Shown: positions 50,887 through 59,496, counted from the first letter of the stretch. The stretch is 64,000 nucleotides of DNA from Hamadaea tsunoensis DSM 44101 (GCF_000428945.1 NZ_AUAX01000019.1:62001-126000); one strand, 5' to 3'. Numbers and translations: made by a program. Notes: generated by a model from the letters alone, not told the origin.

Positions 50887-52320
50887 ATGTACGGTGCCAC
50901 CGTGGGAGGACTTACTGATCGGTACGCCGAGCACGAGCGCGCGAAGCAGGTCCTGAGCGCGCAGTACGCCGCGCTGCCGGCGGGCGCGCCGGTGAAGCTG
51001 GCCAAGAAGACCTCGAACCTGTTCCGCTTCTCCAGCGGTAAGGAGCAGCGCCCGGCGGGTCTCGACGTGTCCGCGTTCGACCAGGTGCTCTCGGTCGACC
51101 CGGTCGCCGGCACGGCCGACGTCCAGGGCATGGTCACCTACGAGCGGCTGGTCGACGCCACCCTGGTCGAGGGCTTCATGCCGTTCGTCGTACCGCAGCT
51201 GAAGACGATCACGCTGGGCGGGGCGGTCGCCGGTCTCGGCATCGAGTCGAGCTCCTTTCGCAACGGACTGCCGCACGAGTCCGTGCTGGAGATGGAGATC
51301 CTCACCGGCGACGGGCAGATCGTGGTGGCCACGGCCGACAACGAGCACGCCGAGCTCTTCCACGCCTTCCCGAACTCGTACGGGACGCTCGGCTACACCC
51401 TGCGGTTGAAGATCGAGCTGCAGCCGGTGCGGCCGTACGTGAAGCTTCGGCACGTCAAGTTCGCCGACGCGGAGGAATGCTGGGCGACGATGGCCCGGAT
51501 CTGCGCGGAGGGCAGCCACGACGGCGAGCCGGTCGAGTTCGTCGACGGCACGGTGTTCAGCCCGGACGAGATGTACCTGACGCTCGCCGCGTTCACCGAC
51601 GACGACGTGTACGCCGACGGCGAGCCCAGCGACGCCGGCTCGGTACGCACCAGCGACTACACCGGCGAGAAGATCTACTACCAGTCGCTGCGCGAGCGTA
51701 CGACCGACTATCTGACGATCCACGACTACATCTGGCGCTGGGACACCGACTGGTTCTGGTGTTCGCGGGCGTTCGGCGTACAGAACCCGGAGATCCGGCG
51801 GTTCTGGCCGCGCCGCTACCGCCGCTCCGACGTGTACCGCAAGATCGTCGCGTTCGACCGGCGGCACCGGCTGACGTCCCGCTGGGCGAAGCTGCGCAAG
51901 CAGCCCCAGCAGGAGGCGGTCATCCAGGACGTCGAGGTGCCCGTGGAGAACGGGCCGAAGTTCATGGACTTCTTCCACCGGGAGATCGGCATCGAGCCGG
52001 TCTGGCTGTGCCCGCTGCGCCTGCGCGGGGACAAGTCGTGGCCGCTCTACCCGCTGCACCCCGGCGAGCTCTATGTGAACGTCGGCTTCTGGTCCGCCGT
52101 CGACCTGAAGCCCGGGCAGCCCGACGGATTCCACAATCGCCTCATCGAGGACGCGGTCACCGCCAACGGCGGGCACAAGTCGCTCTATTCGACCGTGCAC
52201 TACGACGAGGACGAGTTCTGGCGGCTCTACAACGGCGAGAAGTACGCCGCGGTCAAGGCAGCCTACGACCGCGACCGTCGCTTGCCGGATCTCTACCAGA
52301 AATGCGTACGGATGGGGTGA
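50887..52320 (+). CDS. tmsA: FAD-binding oxidoreductase of 10-methyl fatty acid synthesis (TmsA-like)
   Basis: 477 residues with a PCMH-type FAD-binding domain (FDQVLSVDPVAGTADVQGMV, VPQLKTITLGGAVAGLGIESS, ~60-125) related to DHCR24. It is directly followed by a CFA-synthase-like methyltransferase, as in tmsAB/bfaAB loci and the mycobacterial Rv0449c-ufaA1 region. In that pathway the methyltransferase makes a 10-methylene acyl chain on a phospholipid and this enzyme reduces it to 10-methyl, forming tuberculostearate-type acids. ATG 50887 is chosen although the Shine-Dalgarno is weak; GTG 50902 is possible. Its TGA overlaps the tmsB ATG. Confidence 0.85.
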   Translation: MYGATVGGLTDRYAEHERAKQVLSAQYAALPAGAPVKLAKKTSNLFRFSSGKEQRPAGLDVSAFDQVLSVDPVAGTADVQGMVTYERLVDATLVEGFMPFVVPQLKTITLGGAVAGLGIESSSFRNGLPHESVLEMEILTGDGQIVVATADNEHAELFHAFPNSYGTLGYTLRLKIELQPVRPYVKLRHVKFADAEECWATMARICAEGSHDGEPVEFVDGTVFSPDEMYLTLAAFTDDDVYADGEPSDAGSVRTSDYTGEKIYYQSLRERTTDYLTIHDYIWRWDTDWFWCSRAFGVQNPEIRRFWPRRYRRSDVYRKIVAFDRRHRLTSRWAKLRKQPQQEAVIQDVEVPVENGPKFMDFFHREIGIEPVWLCPLRLRGDKSWPLYPLHPGELYVNVGFWSAVDLKPGQPDGFHNRLIEDAVTANGGHKSLYSTVHYDEDEFWRLYNGEKYAAVKAAYDRDRRLPDLYQKCVRMG

Positions 52321-53567
52321 TGGCGAACATGGGTGTCGCGGAGGCGGTCAAGCGGTTCATCGGGGACGCGCCCGGTGTCAAGATCGAGGCGTTCGACGGC
52401 AGTTCGGCGGGGGATCCCGCCGGCACCGCGACCGTCGAGATCCGCTCGCCACGGGCGCTGAACTACATCGCGACCGGCGGGGGCAGCCTGGGGCTCGCAC
52501 GGGCGTTCGTGATGGGCGACCTGGACGTCGATGGCGATCTCTATTTGGCGATGCGCGACCTGACCAACATGGACTTCACCATGTCGGCCCGCGAGCGCGT
52601 CCAGGCACTGCGCGCGCTCGGCGGCCTGAAGCTGCTGCGCCGCCCGCCGATCCCGCCGCAGGAGGTCGTCCTCAAGGGCCGGCGCCACTCGAAGAAGCGG
52701 GACGCCGAGGCGATCTCGCACCACTACGACGTGTCGAACCGGTTCTACGAGTGGATCCTCGGGCCGTCGATGGCGTACACCTGCGCGGTCTATCCGGAGC
52801 TCGACGCGAGCCTGGAGACCGCCCAGTACACCAAGCACGACCTGGTCGCCCGCAAGCTCGGGCTGCAGCCCGGCATGCGCCTGCTCGACGTCGGCTGCGG
52901 CTGGGGCGGGATGGTGATGCACGCGGCCAAGCACTACGGCGTACGCGCGATCGGCGTCACGCTGAGCCGCAAGCAGGCCGAGTGGGCGCAGAAGGCGATC
53001 GCCGAGAACGGCCTGTCCGAGCTGGCCGAGGTGCGCTTCCTGGACTACCGGGACGTGCCCGAGGGCGAGTTCGACGCGATCAGCTCGATCGGCCTGACCG
53101 AGCACATCGGCCGGGCCCAGTACCCGAGCTACTTCGGCTTCCTGCTGGAGCGGCTGCGCGTCGGCGGGCGGCTGCTCAACCACTGCATCACGCGGCGGGA
53201 CAACCTCGACCCGGCGATCCGCGAGAAGGAGTTCATCAACCGGTACATCTTCCCGGACGGCGAGCTGTCCGGCCCCGGCTACATCCTCTCGGCCGTCCAC
53301 GACGCCGGCTTCGAGGTGCGCCACGAGGAGAACCTCCGCGAGCACTACGCGATGACGCTGCGCGACTGGTCGGCCAACCTCGAGGAGCACTGGGACGAGG
53401 CGGTCGAGGAGGTCGGGCTGGCCAAGGCCCGGGTCTGGAAGCTGTACCTGGTCGGCTCGCGGATCGGCTTCGAGCGCAACGACATCCAGCTCCACCAGGT
53501 GCTGGGGGTCAAGCTCGGCCCGGACCACGTGTCGCACATGCCGCTGCGCCCGGACTGGGGCGCCTGA
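52320..53567 (+). CDS. tmsB: Cyclopropane-fatty-acid synthase-like methyltransferase (TmsB-like)
   Basis: 415-residue SAM-dependent methyltransferase of the CFA/UFA family. The N-terminal lipid-binding domain (~1-125) ends near KRDAEAISHHYDVSNRFY; SAM motif I is LLDVGCGWGG; the bicarbonate/active-site region includes SSIGLTEHIG and NRYIFPDGEL. Together with TmsA it should methylate C10 of membrane unsaturated fatty acids such as oleate to give the 10-methyl-branched acids used as chemotaxonomic markers in actinomycetes. Overlap TGATG with tmsA implies coupling. Dispersed repeat copy G follows at once. Confidence 0.88.
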   Translation: MANMGVAEAVKRFIGDAPGVKIEAFDGSSAGDPAGTATVEIRSPRALNYIATGGGSLGLARAFVMGDLDVDGDLYLAMRDLTNMDFTMSARERVQALRALGGLKLLRRPPIPPQEVVLKGRRHSKKRDAEAISHHYDVSNRFYEWILGPSMAYTCAVYPELDASLETAQYTKHDLVARKLGLQPGMRLLDVGCGWGGMVMHAAKHYGVRAIGVTLSRKQAEWAQKAIAENGLSELAEVRFLDYRDVPEGEFDAISSIGLTEHIGRAQYPSYFGFLLERLRVGGRLLNHCITRRDNLDPAIREKEFINRYIFPDGELSGPGYILSAVHDAGFEVRHEENLREHYAMTLRDWSANLEEHWDEAVEEVGLAKARVWKLYLVGSRIGFERNDIQLHQVLGVKLGPDHVSHMPLRPDWGA

Positions 53568-53573
53568 CCGTTC

Positions 53574-53656
53574 TCAAGATCCCGTTTGGATCAGGTTTTC
53601 GCACGTAATCATGGGCCATGATTCGGGTGATTTCCCTGATCCAAGCGGGATCTTGG
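53574..53656. repeat. ~85-bp dispersed palindromic repeat, copy G
   Basis: TCAAGATCCCGTTTGGATCA opens and GGGATCTTGGGG closes it (53574-53656), with an inner ATCATGGGCCATGAT palindrome. Located 6 bp after the tmsB stop and ahead of the luciferase-like gene; an ATG within it (53618) is probably not used as a start. Confidence 0.9.
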
Positions 53657-53713
53657 GGGGCGGGGCGGATCTTGGGGCGGGTTTTGTCGTACCCGTGTGC
53701 GAACCTCCTTCAC

Positions 53714-54565
53714 GTGCGATACGGAATCGATGTCTGCACGTTGGGGGAGTTCGCCGACCCGGGCCGGGTGGTGGAGGTGGCCGTCGCCGCCGAGGCCGCC
53801 GGCTGGGAGGCGCTGTTCGTCTGGGACCACCTCGCGTTCGCGTGGGGTGTCCCGTCGGCCGATCCGTGGGTGACCCTGAGCGCCGTCGCGCAGGCCACCA
53901 CCCGCATCCGGCTCGGCACGGCCGTCACCGCGCTGCCCCGGCGGCGTCCGGTGGTCGTGGCCAACGCGGTCGCCACGCTCGACCGCCTGTCCGGCGGCCG
54001 GTTCGTCTTCGGCGCGGGGCTCGGCGGGGTGGCCGCCGAGTTCGCCGCGTTCGACGACCCGGCCGACACACCGACCAGGGCCGCGCGCCTCGACGAGGGG
54101 CTCGACCTGCTCACCGCCCTGTGGACCGGCGAACGCGTCGACCATCACGGGCTGCACTACACGGTGGACAATGTCGCGCTCGCGCCGCGGCCGGTGCAGG
54201 AACGCGTACCGGTGTGGATCGGCGGGCACTCGTCGGGGGCCATGCGCCGCGCGGCCCAGTGGGACGGCTGGATCGCCGGCGGCGACGACGAGGACGGCAA
54301 CATGGTGATGTCACCGGCCAAGGTCGCCGAGCACGTCCAGCGCCTGCGCCGGCTGCGCGGGGACGACCTTCCCTTCGACGTCGCGCTCGTCGGTGTCTCC
54401 GCGCCCGACGACGCCGTGCTGGTCCGGGCCTACGCCGACGCCGGCGTCACCTGGTGGCTGGAGCACATCCACGGCCGCCGCGACACGTACGACAATCTGC
54501 TCGCACGCGTCGCGGCCGGACCGCCCACTCACGACAGGTCCGCGTATATGACCGCCTCCACGTAG
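53714..54565 (+). CDS. LLM class flavin-dependent oxidoreductase (luciferase-like)
   Basis: 283 residues of the bacterial luciferase-like monooxygenase fold, F420 or FMN dependent. YGIDVCTLGEF is the first strand, ALFVWDHLAF with Trp/Asp/His the cofactor region, and VWIGGHSSGAMRRAAQWDGWIAGG the usual C-terminal barrel segment. I place the start at GTG 53714, where homology begins; the ATG at 53618 lies inside a repeat. No good Shine-Dalgarno precedes it, so translation may be leaderless. The 3' end overlaps the minus-strand nitrilase-like gene by 37 bp. Substrate unknown. Confidence 0.85.
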   Translation: MRYGIDVCTLGEFADPGRVVEVAVAAEAAGWEALFVWDHLAFAWGVPSADPWVTLSAVAQATTRIRLGTAVTALPRRRPVVVANAVATLDRLSGGRFVFGAGLGGVAAEFAAFDDPADTPTRAARLDEGLDLLTALWTGERVDHHGLHYTVDNVALAPRPVQERVPVWIGGHSSGAMRRAAQWDGWIAGGDDEDGNMVMSPAKVAEHVQRLRRLRGDDLPFDVALVGVSAPDDAVLVRAYADAGVTWWLEHIHGRRDTYDNLLARVAAGPPTHDRSAYMTAST

Positions 54566-56073
54566 TGGTTCTCGCGCGCTGAGCCCGACGCCGGAGCCAG
54601 GTCGCCGCCGGTCGCGGTCAGAGCGTCCCGGCCTTCGTCGGGGTCGGCCCAGGGGGCCAGCGCCAGGAACTCCGTCTTGTCACCCGCATATATCGAGTAC
54701 GCGGAAGGGTCCGACCCGGACAGCGAGGAGTTGCCGACGTAGTGCCTGGGCGGCTGCTGGGCACCCCGGCCGGTGATGGCGCTCTGCCCGTCGAAGAGCA
54801 GGTCGAAGAGGTTGCCCGTCATCATCGGGGTGACGTTGTACTTGAAGTGGACGGTCGGATCGGCCACGGCCCGCCAGGTCGAACCCATCCACTCCAGCGG
54901 CTGCCAGGCTCCGCTGGCGGCGGTGGACGTCCACCGGCCGTTGTTCGCGTCCGCTTGGATCATCACGTCCACGCCGAGCGAGTCCTGGCAGGCCGCGTAC
55001 GAGACGGTGAGGTCGGCGCACGGGTCGAGACCGGCCGGGCGCTGCCCGAAGTCGTAGCCGTACTGGAAGGCCGGCAGGGAGGTCGCGAAGCCGAGCTTGA
55101 ACCCCGCCACCGTCACGCCGTCCGCGTTCGCCCGCCCGGCCGCGCCGGTGCTCGGCCCCGCGTCCAGCCCGAGCAGGGTCGACTCGGTGTCCGTCAGCGG
55201 CACCTTCTCGTTACGGAACAACAGGTTGTGCTCGAAGTCGGGCGCCGACCCGTTCACGTCGTCCGGCCCCCACAGGAACGTCGTGTTCGTGACCCGGGAG
55301 TCGGTCGCCACGTACGCGGTGTTCGTCGGCAGGACGGCGGGATCGGCGTACAGGGAGACTTCGAGCGGGTTGTGGGTGACCCGGTACTTCGCCATGTTGT
55401 TGCTCGCGACCACGTAGATCCCGTAGTCCTTGGCGATGTCGGAGAACGTCTTCGAGAACGCCCGCGCGAACGTGTCCGTGGCCGCCAGGAACGGCTGCTT
55501 GCGGACGTCCACCCCGACGAACTTCGCCTGGTACGCGGCGATCTGCGGCGCGTACGCGACGTTCAGCTCGGCCAACGCGGTCGCCATGCCGAGCGGCACG
55601 TCCTCGGAGACGGCTCCCAGCGGGGTCTGGGCCTGCGTACGCAGCAGCGCTCCGCGCGCGCCGACGGCGATCGTGGGCAGCCCGATGTCCTCGGGGAACA
55701 CGACGAGCGTCGGGACGCCGGGCTTGCGGAACGGCTGGACGGTGTCCTCGATCAGGCATCGCATCGCTGTACGCCACGTGTCGTAACTGGTCGCGTGCCG
55801 CAGATCGAGGTGGTAGCCGATCGCGAACACCCGCAGCCGGGCCGCCGCGTCGTCATGTCCCGTCTCCGGTACGCGATCCGGGCTCCGATAGGGCGCGCAC
55901 TGCGCCGGTGTGGGCCGGTCGGCCGGGGCGGCGCCGAACGCGGCGACCAGCGGGGCGGCCTTGGTCGGGACCAGAGCCAGCCAGGCGAGCAGAGCGGCCG
56001 GCAACAGTCCGATGAGGACGATCACGCGGACGATCCGGGCGGGCAGCGACAAAGGAGCGGACAACCGGTTCAC
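54529..56073 (-). CDS. Membrane-anchored nitrilase/carbon-nitrogen-hydrolase-like protein
   Basis: 514 residues. One transmembrane helix near the N terminus (IVRVIVLIGLLPAALLAWLA, ~13-32) exports the rest. The core resembles the nitrilase superfamily: VPTLVVFPEDIGLP with the Glu, a Cys in CQDSLGVDVMIQADANNGRWT close to the expected nucleophile region, and ASNNMAKY. I cannot place the catalytic Lys with certainty, so activity is unproven. Start GTG 56073 has AAGGAGG upstream and overlaps the TGA of the RDD gene (GTGA), so the two are translated together. Confidence 0.75.
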   Translation of the reverse strand: MNRLSAPLSLPARIVRVIVLIGLLPAALLAWLALVPTKAAPLVAAFGAAPADRPTPAQCAPYRSPDRVPETGHDDAAARLRVFAIGYHLDLRHATSYDTWRTAMRCLIEDTVQPFRKPGVPTLVVFPEDIGLPTIAVGARGALLRTQAQTPLGAVSEDVPLGMATALAELNVAYAPQIAAYQAKFVGVDVRKQPFLAATDTFARAFSKTFSDIAKDYGIYVVASNNMAKYRVTHNPLEVSLYADPAVLPTNTAYVATDSRVTNTTFLWGPDDVNGSAPDFEHNLLFRNEKVPLTDTESTLLGLDAGPSTGAAGRANADGVTVAGFKLGFATSLPAFQYGYDFGQRPAGLDPCADLTVSYAACQDSLGVDVMIQADANNGRWTSTAASGAWQPLEWMGSTWRAVADPTVHFKYNVTPMMTGNLFDLLFDGQSAITGRGAQQPPRHYVGNSSLSGSDPSAYSIYAGDKTEFLALAPWADPDEGRDALTATGGDLAPASGSARENHYVEAVIYADLS

Positions 56074-56588
56074 GACGCCTCCTTGGCCTTGACGGCCTTC
56101 TTGTCCCCACCGGCGGCCTTCTTGACGCCGCTGGGAACCCTCTCGGTTCCGCTGGGCGCGAGCAGGGGGACGGTGTCGGCGGCTGCCTCGGCGGCGAGGT
56201 TCGCGACGGTGGCGGGGTTCGCGGCGGGCCCGGGTACCAGTGCCACCGTGGTGAAAGCGAGCCGGTCCCAGAGCGCCTGCCGCGTCGGCGACAGGACGAA
56301 CACCGCCGAGATCGCCCAGCCGACGCCGACCGTGGCCGCCCCGAACAGCCCGGCGATCCCGATGCCGTAGACCGCCTGGCGCAACGCCATCCGCCGCCAG
56401 CCGACCGGCTCGCCGGTCAGGCCGTCCACCACGCGCATCCGCAGGATCTGCTTGCCCGGCGTACGCGCGGACGACCACAGCCAGATCGACCAGATCAGCC
56501 AGCCGACGCCGAGAGTCACGACGAACAGGAGAACGTCGAGGAAGAAGCCGGCGGCGCGACGGCCGGGACCGGCGAGTGCGATGATCAC
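56070..56588 (-). CDS. RDD family membrane protein
   Basis: 172 residues with RDD-domain character: an N-terminal segment (GPGRRAAGFFLDVLLFVVTLGV) with the Arg/Asp pair, then WLWSSARTPGKQILRMRVVD and a last membrane pair (GIAGLFGAATVGVGWAISAV). The RQALWDRLAFTTVALV segment is typical of RDD ends. A cytoplasmic Lys/Ala-rich tail follows (KKAAGGDKKAVKAKEA). GTG 56588 is the likely start. It overlaps the nitrilase-like gene by GTGA. Function unknown; RDD proteins are often transport-related. Confidence 0.85.
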   Translation of the reverse strand: MIIALAGPGRRAAGFFLDVLLFVVTLGVGWLIWSIWLWSSARTPGKQILRMRVVDGLTGEPVGWRRMALRQAVYGIGIAGLFGAATVGVGWAISAVFVLSPTRQALWDRLAFTTVALVPGPAANPATVANLAAEAAADTVPLLAPSGTERVPSGVKKAAGGDKKAVKAKEAS

Positions 56589-56633
56589 GGGGCGCACCCT
56601 ATCGCGATCTTTTCTCGCGTACGATCCCCCGTC

Positions 56634-57995
56634 ATGACAGCCCCCGACGTAGACGTCCTCGTCATCGGCGCCGGCGTGGCCGGGTTGGTGGCGGCCGATC
56701 GGCTGACCGCGGCCGGCCGCAGCGTACGCGTTCTCGAAGCCCGCGACCGCGTCGGCGGCCGTACGCTGACCGTCCCCGTGCCCGGCCTCGACGGCGTCGT
56801 CGTCGACCAGGGCGGCCAGTGGGTCGGCCCGTCCCAGCACGCCGTGCGCGCCGAGCTGGACCGGTTCGGCCTGGACCTGCACCCGCAGTCGACCGGCGGC
56901 GCCGCGCTGGTCCTGTTCCGGGGCAAGGGCCGCCGCTACACCGGCCGCATCCCCAAGCTCGACCCGCTCACCCTCGCCGACATCGGCCAGGCCCAGCTGC
57001 GCTTCGACCGTCTGGCCCGCACCGTCGACCTCGACGAGCCGTGGCGTACGCCGCGCGCCGAGCGTCTGGACGGCGAGACGTTCGAGAGCTGGATCCGGCG
57101 TACGTGCAGGACGGAACGGGGACGGGACTTCTTCCGGGTCGCCACCGAGGCGGTCTTCGCCACGATCCCGTCGAACCTGTCGTTGCTGCACGCGTTGTTC
57201 TACTGCGCCAGCGGCGACACCCTCGAAACGCTGATCTCGACCGTCGGCGGAGCGCAGCAGGACCGCGTACGCGGTGGAATGGGGCAGCTGGCCCACAAGC
57301 TGGCGGAACACCTCGGCGCTGTCGTACGCCTGAACGAGCCCGTCCGTTCGATCGTCCACACGGAACAGTCCGTGACCGTCGTGACCGACCAGGGCGAGCA
57401 CACGGCGGCCCGGGTGATCGTGGCTGTTCCGCCGACGCTGGCGGGGCGCATCGCGTACTCCCCGGCGTTGCCCGCGATGCGCGACCAGTTGACGCAGCGC
57501 GCGCCGCACGGGGGCATCATCAAGTGCCACGCGGTCTACAGTGAGCCGTTCTGGCGCGCGGCGGGCCTGTCCGCGGAGGGCGCGAGCGACGAAGGCCCGG
57601 TGAAGGTGGTCTTCGACGCGAGCCCGCCGGACCATGGCGCGGGCATCATCCTGGCGTTCCTCGACGGCCCGGCGTCGCTGCGCCTCGGCACGGCCCCCGC
57701 CGCCGAGCGCCGCACCGCGGTGCTCACCTCGCTCGCGCGCTACATCGGGCCGCGGGCGCTGGAACCGATCGCCTACCTCGAACGCGACTGGAACGCGGAG
57801 GAATGGACGCGCGGCTGCTACGGCGCGCACCTCCCGCCGGGCGCGTGGACCCAGGTCGGCGCCGCGCTGCGCGAACCCGTGGGGCGGCTGCACTGGGCCG
57901 GCACGGAGACGGCCGTCCGCTGGTGCGGCTACATCGACGGAGCGATCAGCTCCGGCGAACGCGCCGCCACCGAAGTCCTGGCCGCCGCCCCCTAG
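56634..57995 (+). CDS. Flavin monoamine oxidase family protein; stop codon in a MITE junction
   Basis: 453-residue FAD amine oxidase. GAGVAGLVAADRL (~12-24) binds FAD; LEARDRVGGRTLT is the second FAD motif; the substrate-domain Tyr-containing RDWNAEEWTRGCYGAHLPPG and C-terminal LHWAGTETAVRWCGYIDGA are typical of monoamine/putrescine oxidases. It oxidises an amine to aldehyde with H2O2. The stop TAG (57993-57995) is part of the CTAG at the left end of the 169-bp MITE, so the C terminus may once have been different; it ends EVLAAAP. ATG 56634. Confidence 0.92.
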   Translation: MTAPDVDVLVIGAGVAGLVAADRLTAAGRSVRVLEARDRVGGRTLTVPVPGLDGVVVDQGGQWVGPSQHAVRAELDRFGLDLHPQSTGGAALVLFRGKGRRYTGRIPKLDPLTLADIGQAQLRFDRLARTVDLDEPWRTPRAERLDGETFESWIRRTCRTERGRDFFRVATEAVFATIPSNLSLLHALFYCASGDTLETLISTVGGAQQDRVRGGMGQLAHKLAEHLGAVVRLNEPVRSIVHTEQSVTVVTDQGEHTAARVIVAVPPTLAGRIAYSPALPAMRDQLTQRAPHGGIIKCHAVYSEPFWRAAGLSAEGASDEGPVKVVFDASPPDHGAGIILAFLDGPASLRLGTAPAAERRTAVLTSLARYIGPRALEPIAYLERDWNAEEWTRGCYGAHLPPGAWTQVGAALREPVGRLHWAGTETAVRWCGYIDGAISSGERAATEVLAAAP

Positions 57996-58160
57996 GGCCT
58001 GCCTCCCGGATCTCGTGGTCCGGTGGCGAGGCTCAGGCGGCGACTCGGCAAGCTTGATCTTCGTCGTCAGGCTGGTGGCCTGTCGGCGAAGACTCAAGCG
58101 CCGCCGATCGTCGCCTGAGGCCGCCAACGGGCCGCGGATGATCCGGGAGACAGGCCCTAG
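57992..58160. mobile_element. 169-bp MITE with ~17-bp terminal inverted repeats and CTAG direct repeat
   Basis: The left end CTAG then GGCCTGCCTCCCGGATC (57996-58012) matches the right end GATCCGGGAGACAGGCC then CTAG (58140-58160) with one mismatch. CTAG flanking both ends fits a 4-bp target duplication of IS5-group type (YTAR). The interior is also an imperfect inverted repeat (GAGGCTCAGGCGGCGAC with GTCGCCTGAGGCCGCC). No coding capacity; needs a transposase supplied in trans. Confidence 0.8.
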
Positions 58161-58460
58161 CTCTCGGTGAGGTGCGCGAACGCGGAGGCCGGGGGGCTTC
58201 GTGATCAAGTACCCGGAATCTGTAGAAGTGGATCTCTATCGCTTGATCAAGTTCCCTGGATCTGCAAAAACGGTCGGTTTTCTGCAGGCTGAGGGAACTT
58301 GATCAAGCCTGCACTCCGTGATCAAGTGGCCTGTCGAGCCGCCCTGCCGATCAAGAGGACCGACGCCGCCCTGCCGTAATGGCGGTAAATGATCAGGACG
58401 GCATCCGCGTAGCCGGGCGGCCGAGCAAGATCGCCATTTCCATCCAGTATGGACGGACAG
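58161..58460. other. Non-coding region with a large hairpin, downstream of the MITE
   Basis: CTTGATCAAGTTCCCT (58242-58257) pairs with 58292-58307 exactly, and inside it CTGCAAAAAC pairs with GTTTTCTGCAG. Flanks repeat parts of the arms (GTGATCAAGT at 58201 and 58318). There is no credible gene; the region looks like a second, GATCAAG-rich palindromic element. Confidence 0.75.
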
Positions 58461-58826
58461 TCAGAGACGCACCTGCGGCAGATCGACGGCGATCGGAAGC
58501 GACCCCGACTTCCATTCGCTGAGATCGCCCGCGTAGTCCGGCTGGTACTTGCCGCTGACCAGCTCCCGCGCCTGCGCGTCCTCGGCCGCGTCGGCGACGA
58601 CCCGGGCGTGCCCGGTGAACTCCTCGTCCCCGATACGCACGCCCACCGCCGGCCGCGCGAGCAGGTTGCGTACCCAGTCGGAGCGGTCCCGCTCGCCCGA
58701 CAGCAGGTAGAGCGTCGATCCGCTGAGCGCGAACCAGATCTCGATGGTGTGGCGGCGCCCGCTGCGGCGGCCGACCGTCGTGAGGTAGCAGTACGTCTGG
58801 TCGCCCAGATCCGCGAGTCTCGCCAT
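58461..58826 (-). CDS. Nitroreductase/DDN-like F420-dependent (DUF385) protein
   Basis: 121-residue split-barrel protein of the deazaflavin-dependent nitroreductase/DUF385 group. YLTTVGRRSGRRHTIEIWFA (~14-33) binds cofactor, and LYLLSGERDRSDWVRNLLARPAVGVRIGDEEF (read in two parts) is the family core. Actinomycete members use F420 to reduce quinones or nitro compounds, and some are merely quinone-binding. Starts 4 bp beyond the stop of endonuclease V on the same strand, so likely cotranscribed. Confidence 0.88.
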   Translation of the reverse strand: MARLADLGDQTYCYLTTVGRRSGRRHTIEIWFALSGSTLYLLSGERDRSDWVRNLLARPAVGVRIGDEEFTGHARVVADAAEDAQARELVSGKYQPDYAGDLSEWKSGSLPIAVDLPQVRL

Positions 58827-58830
58827 ACCC

Positions 58831-59496
58831 TCAGTCTGCCTTCAGCGCCGCGCGGCACGCATGGTCCGCCGCGCGTGTCGTCTCCGGCAGCCGGAACTCC
58901 CGGGTCAACCGCAGAGCGAGGTCCCGGGCCCCAGCCTGATCGATCAGGTGCCCGGCCGAGACGTAGACCGGCTTCACATTCCTGCGCGTACGCACGACCG
59001 AGCCCACGATCTCGCCACCGTCCACGAGATCGGTGTGGTCGCCGCGCTCCGGGCCGACCGGCCCGTGCGTCCCGATGAAGCTGGTCTTCGCGACCCCGAA
59101 CGCGGGCGTGTCCGTCAGCAGCCCGAAGTGGCAGGCGAGCCCGAACCGGCGCGGATGCGCGACCCCGTATCCGTCGCAGACGAAGACGTCCGGCCGGACG
59201 CTGAGTTTCGCGAGTGCGGCGAGGAGCACGGGGATTTCCCGAAAGGCGAGAAGCCCGGGCACGTATTCGAAGGCCGTCGGGGCCGTCGCCGTGGCGATCT
59301 CCACCACATTCAGGGTGGCCGCGTCGAGGACCGCCACCGCCCCCGCGACCGTCTGGCCGGCTATCGGGTACGCGACATCCACCCCCGCCACGAACCGTGG
59401 TTGCCTGGTCAGCGGCGTTTCGGTACGCACCTGGTGGCGGAGGGTCTCCTGAAGATCAACGGCTTCGCCCGGCGTACGCGGCCAGTTCTCGATCAT
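58831..59496 (-). CDS. nfi: Endonuclease V
   Basis: 221-residue endonuclease V, which cuts DNA (and in some species RNA) one nucleotide 3' of deoxyinosine/inosine. The active-site residues match: Asp40 (VAGVDVAY), Tyr78 (FEYVPG), Glu87 (AFREIP), Asp108 (VFVCDGYG) and Lys137 (VAKTSF), with HPRRFGLACHFGL between. ATG 59496 is preferred. Divergent from kptA with 67 bp between starts. Role in repair of deaminated adenine. Confidence 0.93.
   Translation of the reverse strand: MIENWPRTPGEAVDLQETLRHQVRTETPLTRQPRFVAGVDVAYPIAGQTVAGAVAVLDAATLNVVEIATATAPTAFEYVPGLLAFREIPVLLAALAKLSVRPDVFVCDGYGVAHPRRFGLACHFGLLTDTPAFGVAKTSFIGTHGPVGPERGDHTDLVDGGEIVGSVVRTRRNVKPVYVSAGHLIDQAGARDLALRLTREFRLPETTRAADHACRAALKAD

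Noticed and set aside
53618-53713. Upstream ATG start for the luciferase-like gene
   Set aside because: It lies inside dispersed repeat copy G and encodes repeat-derived peptide; family homology begins at GTG 53714.
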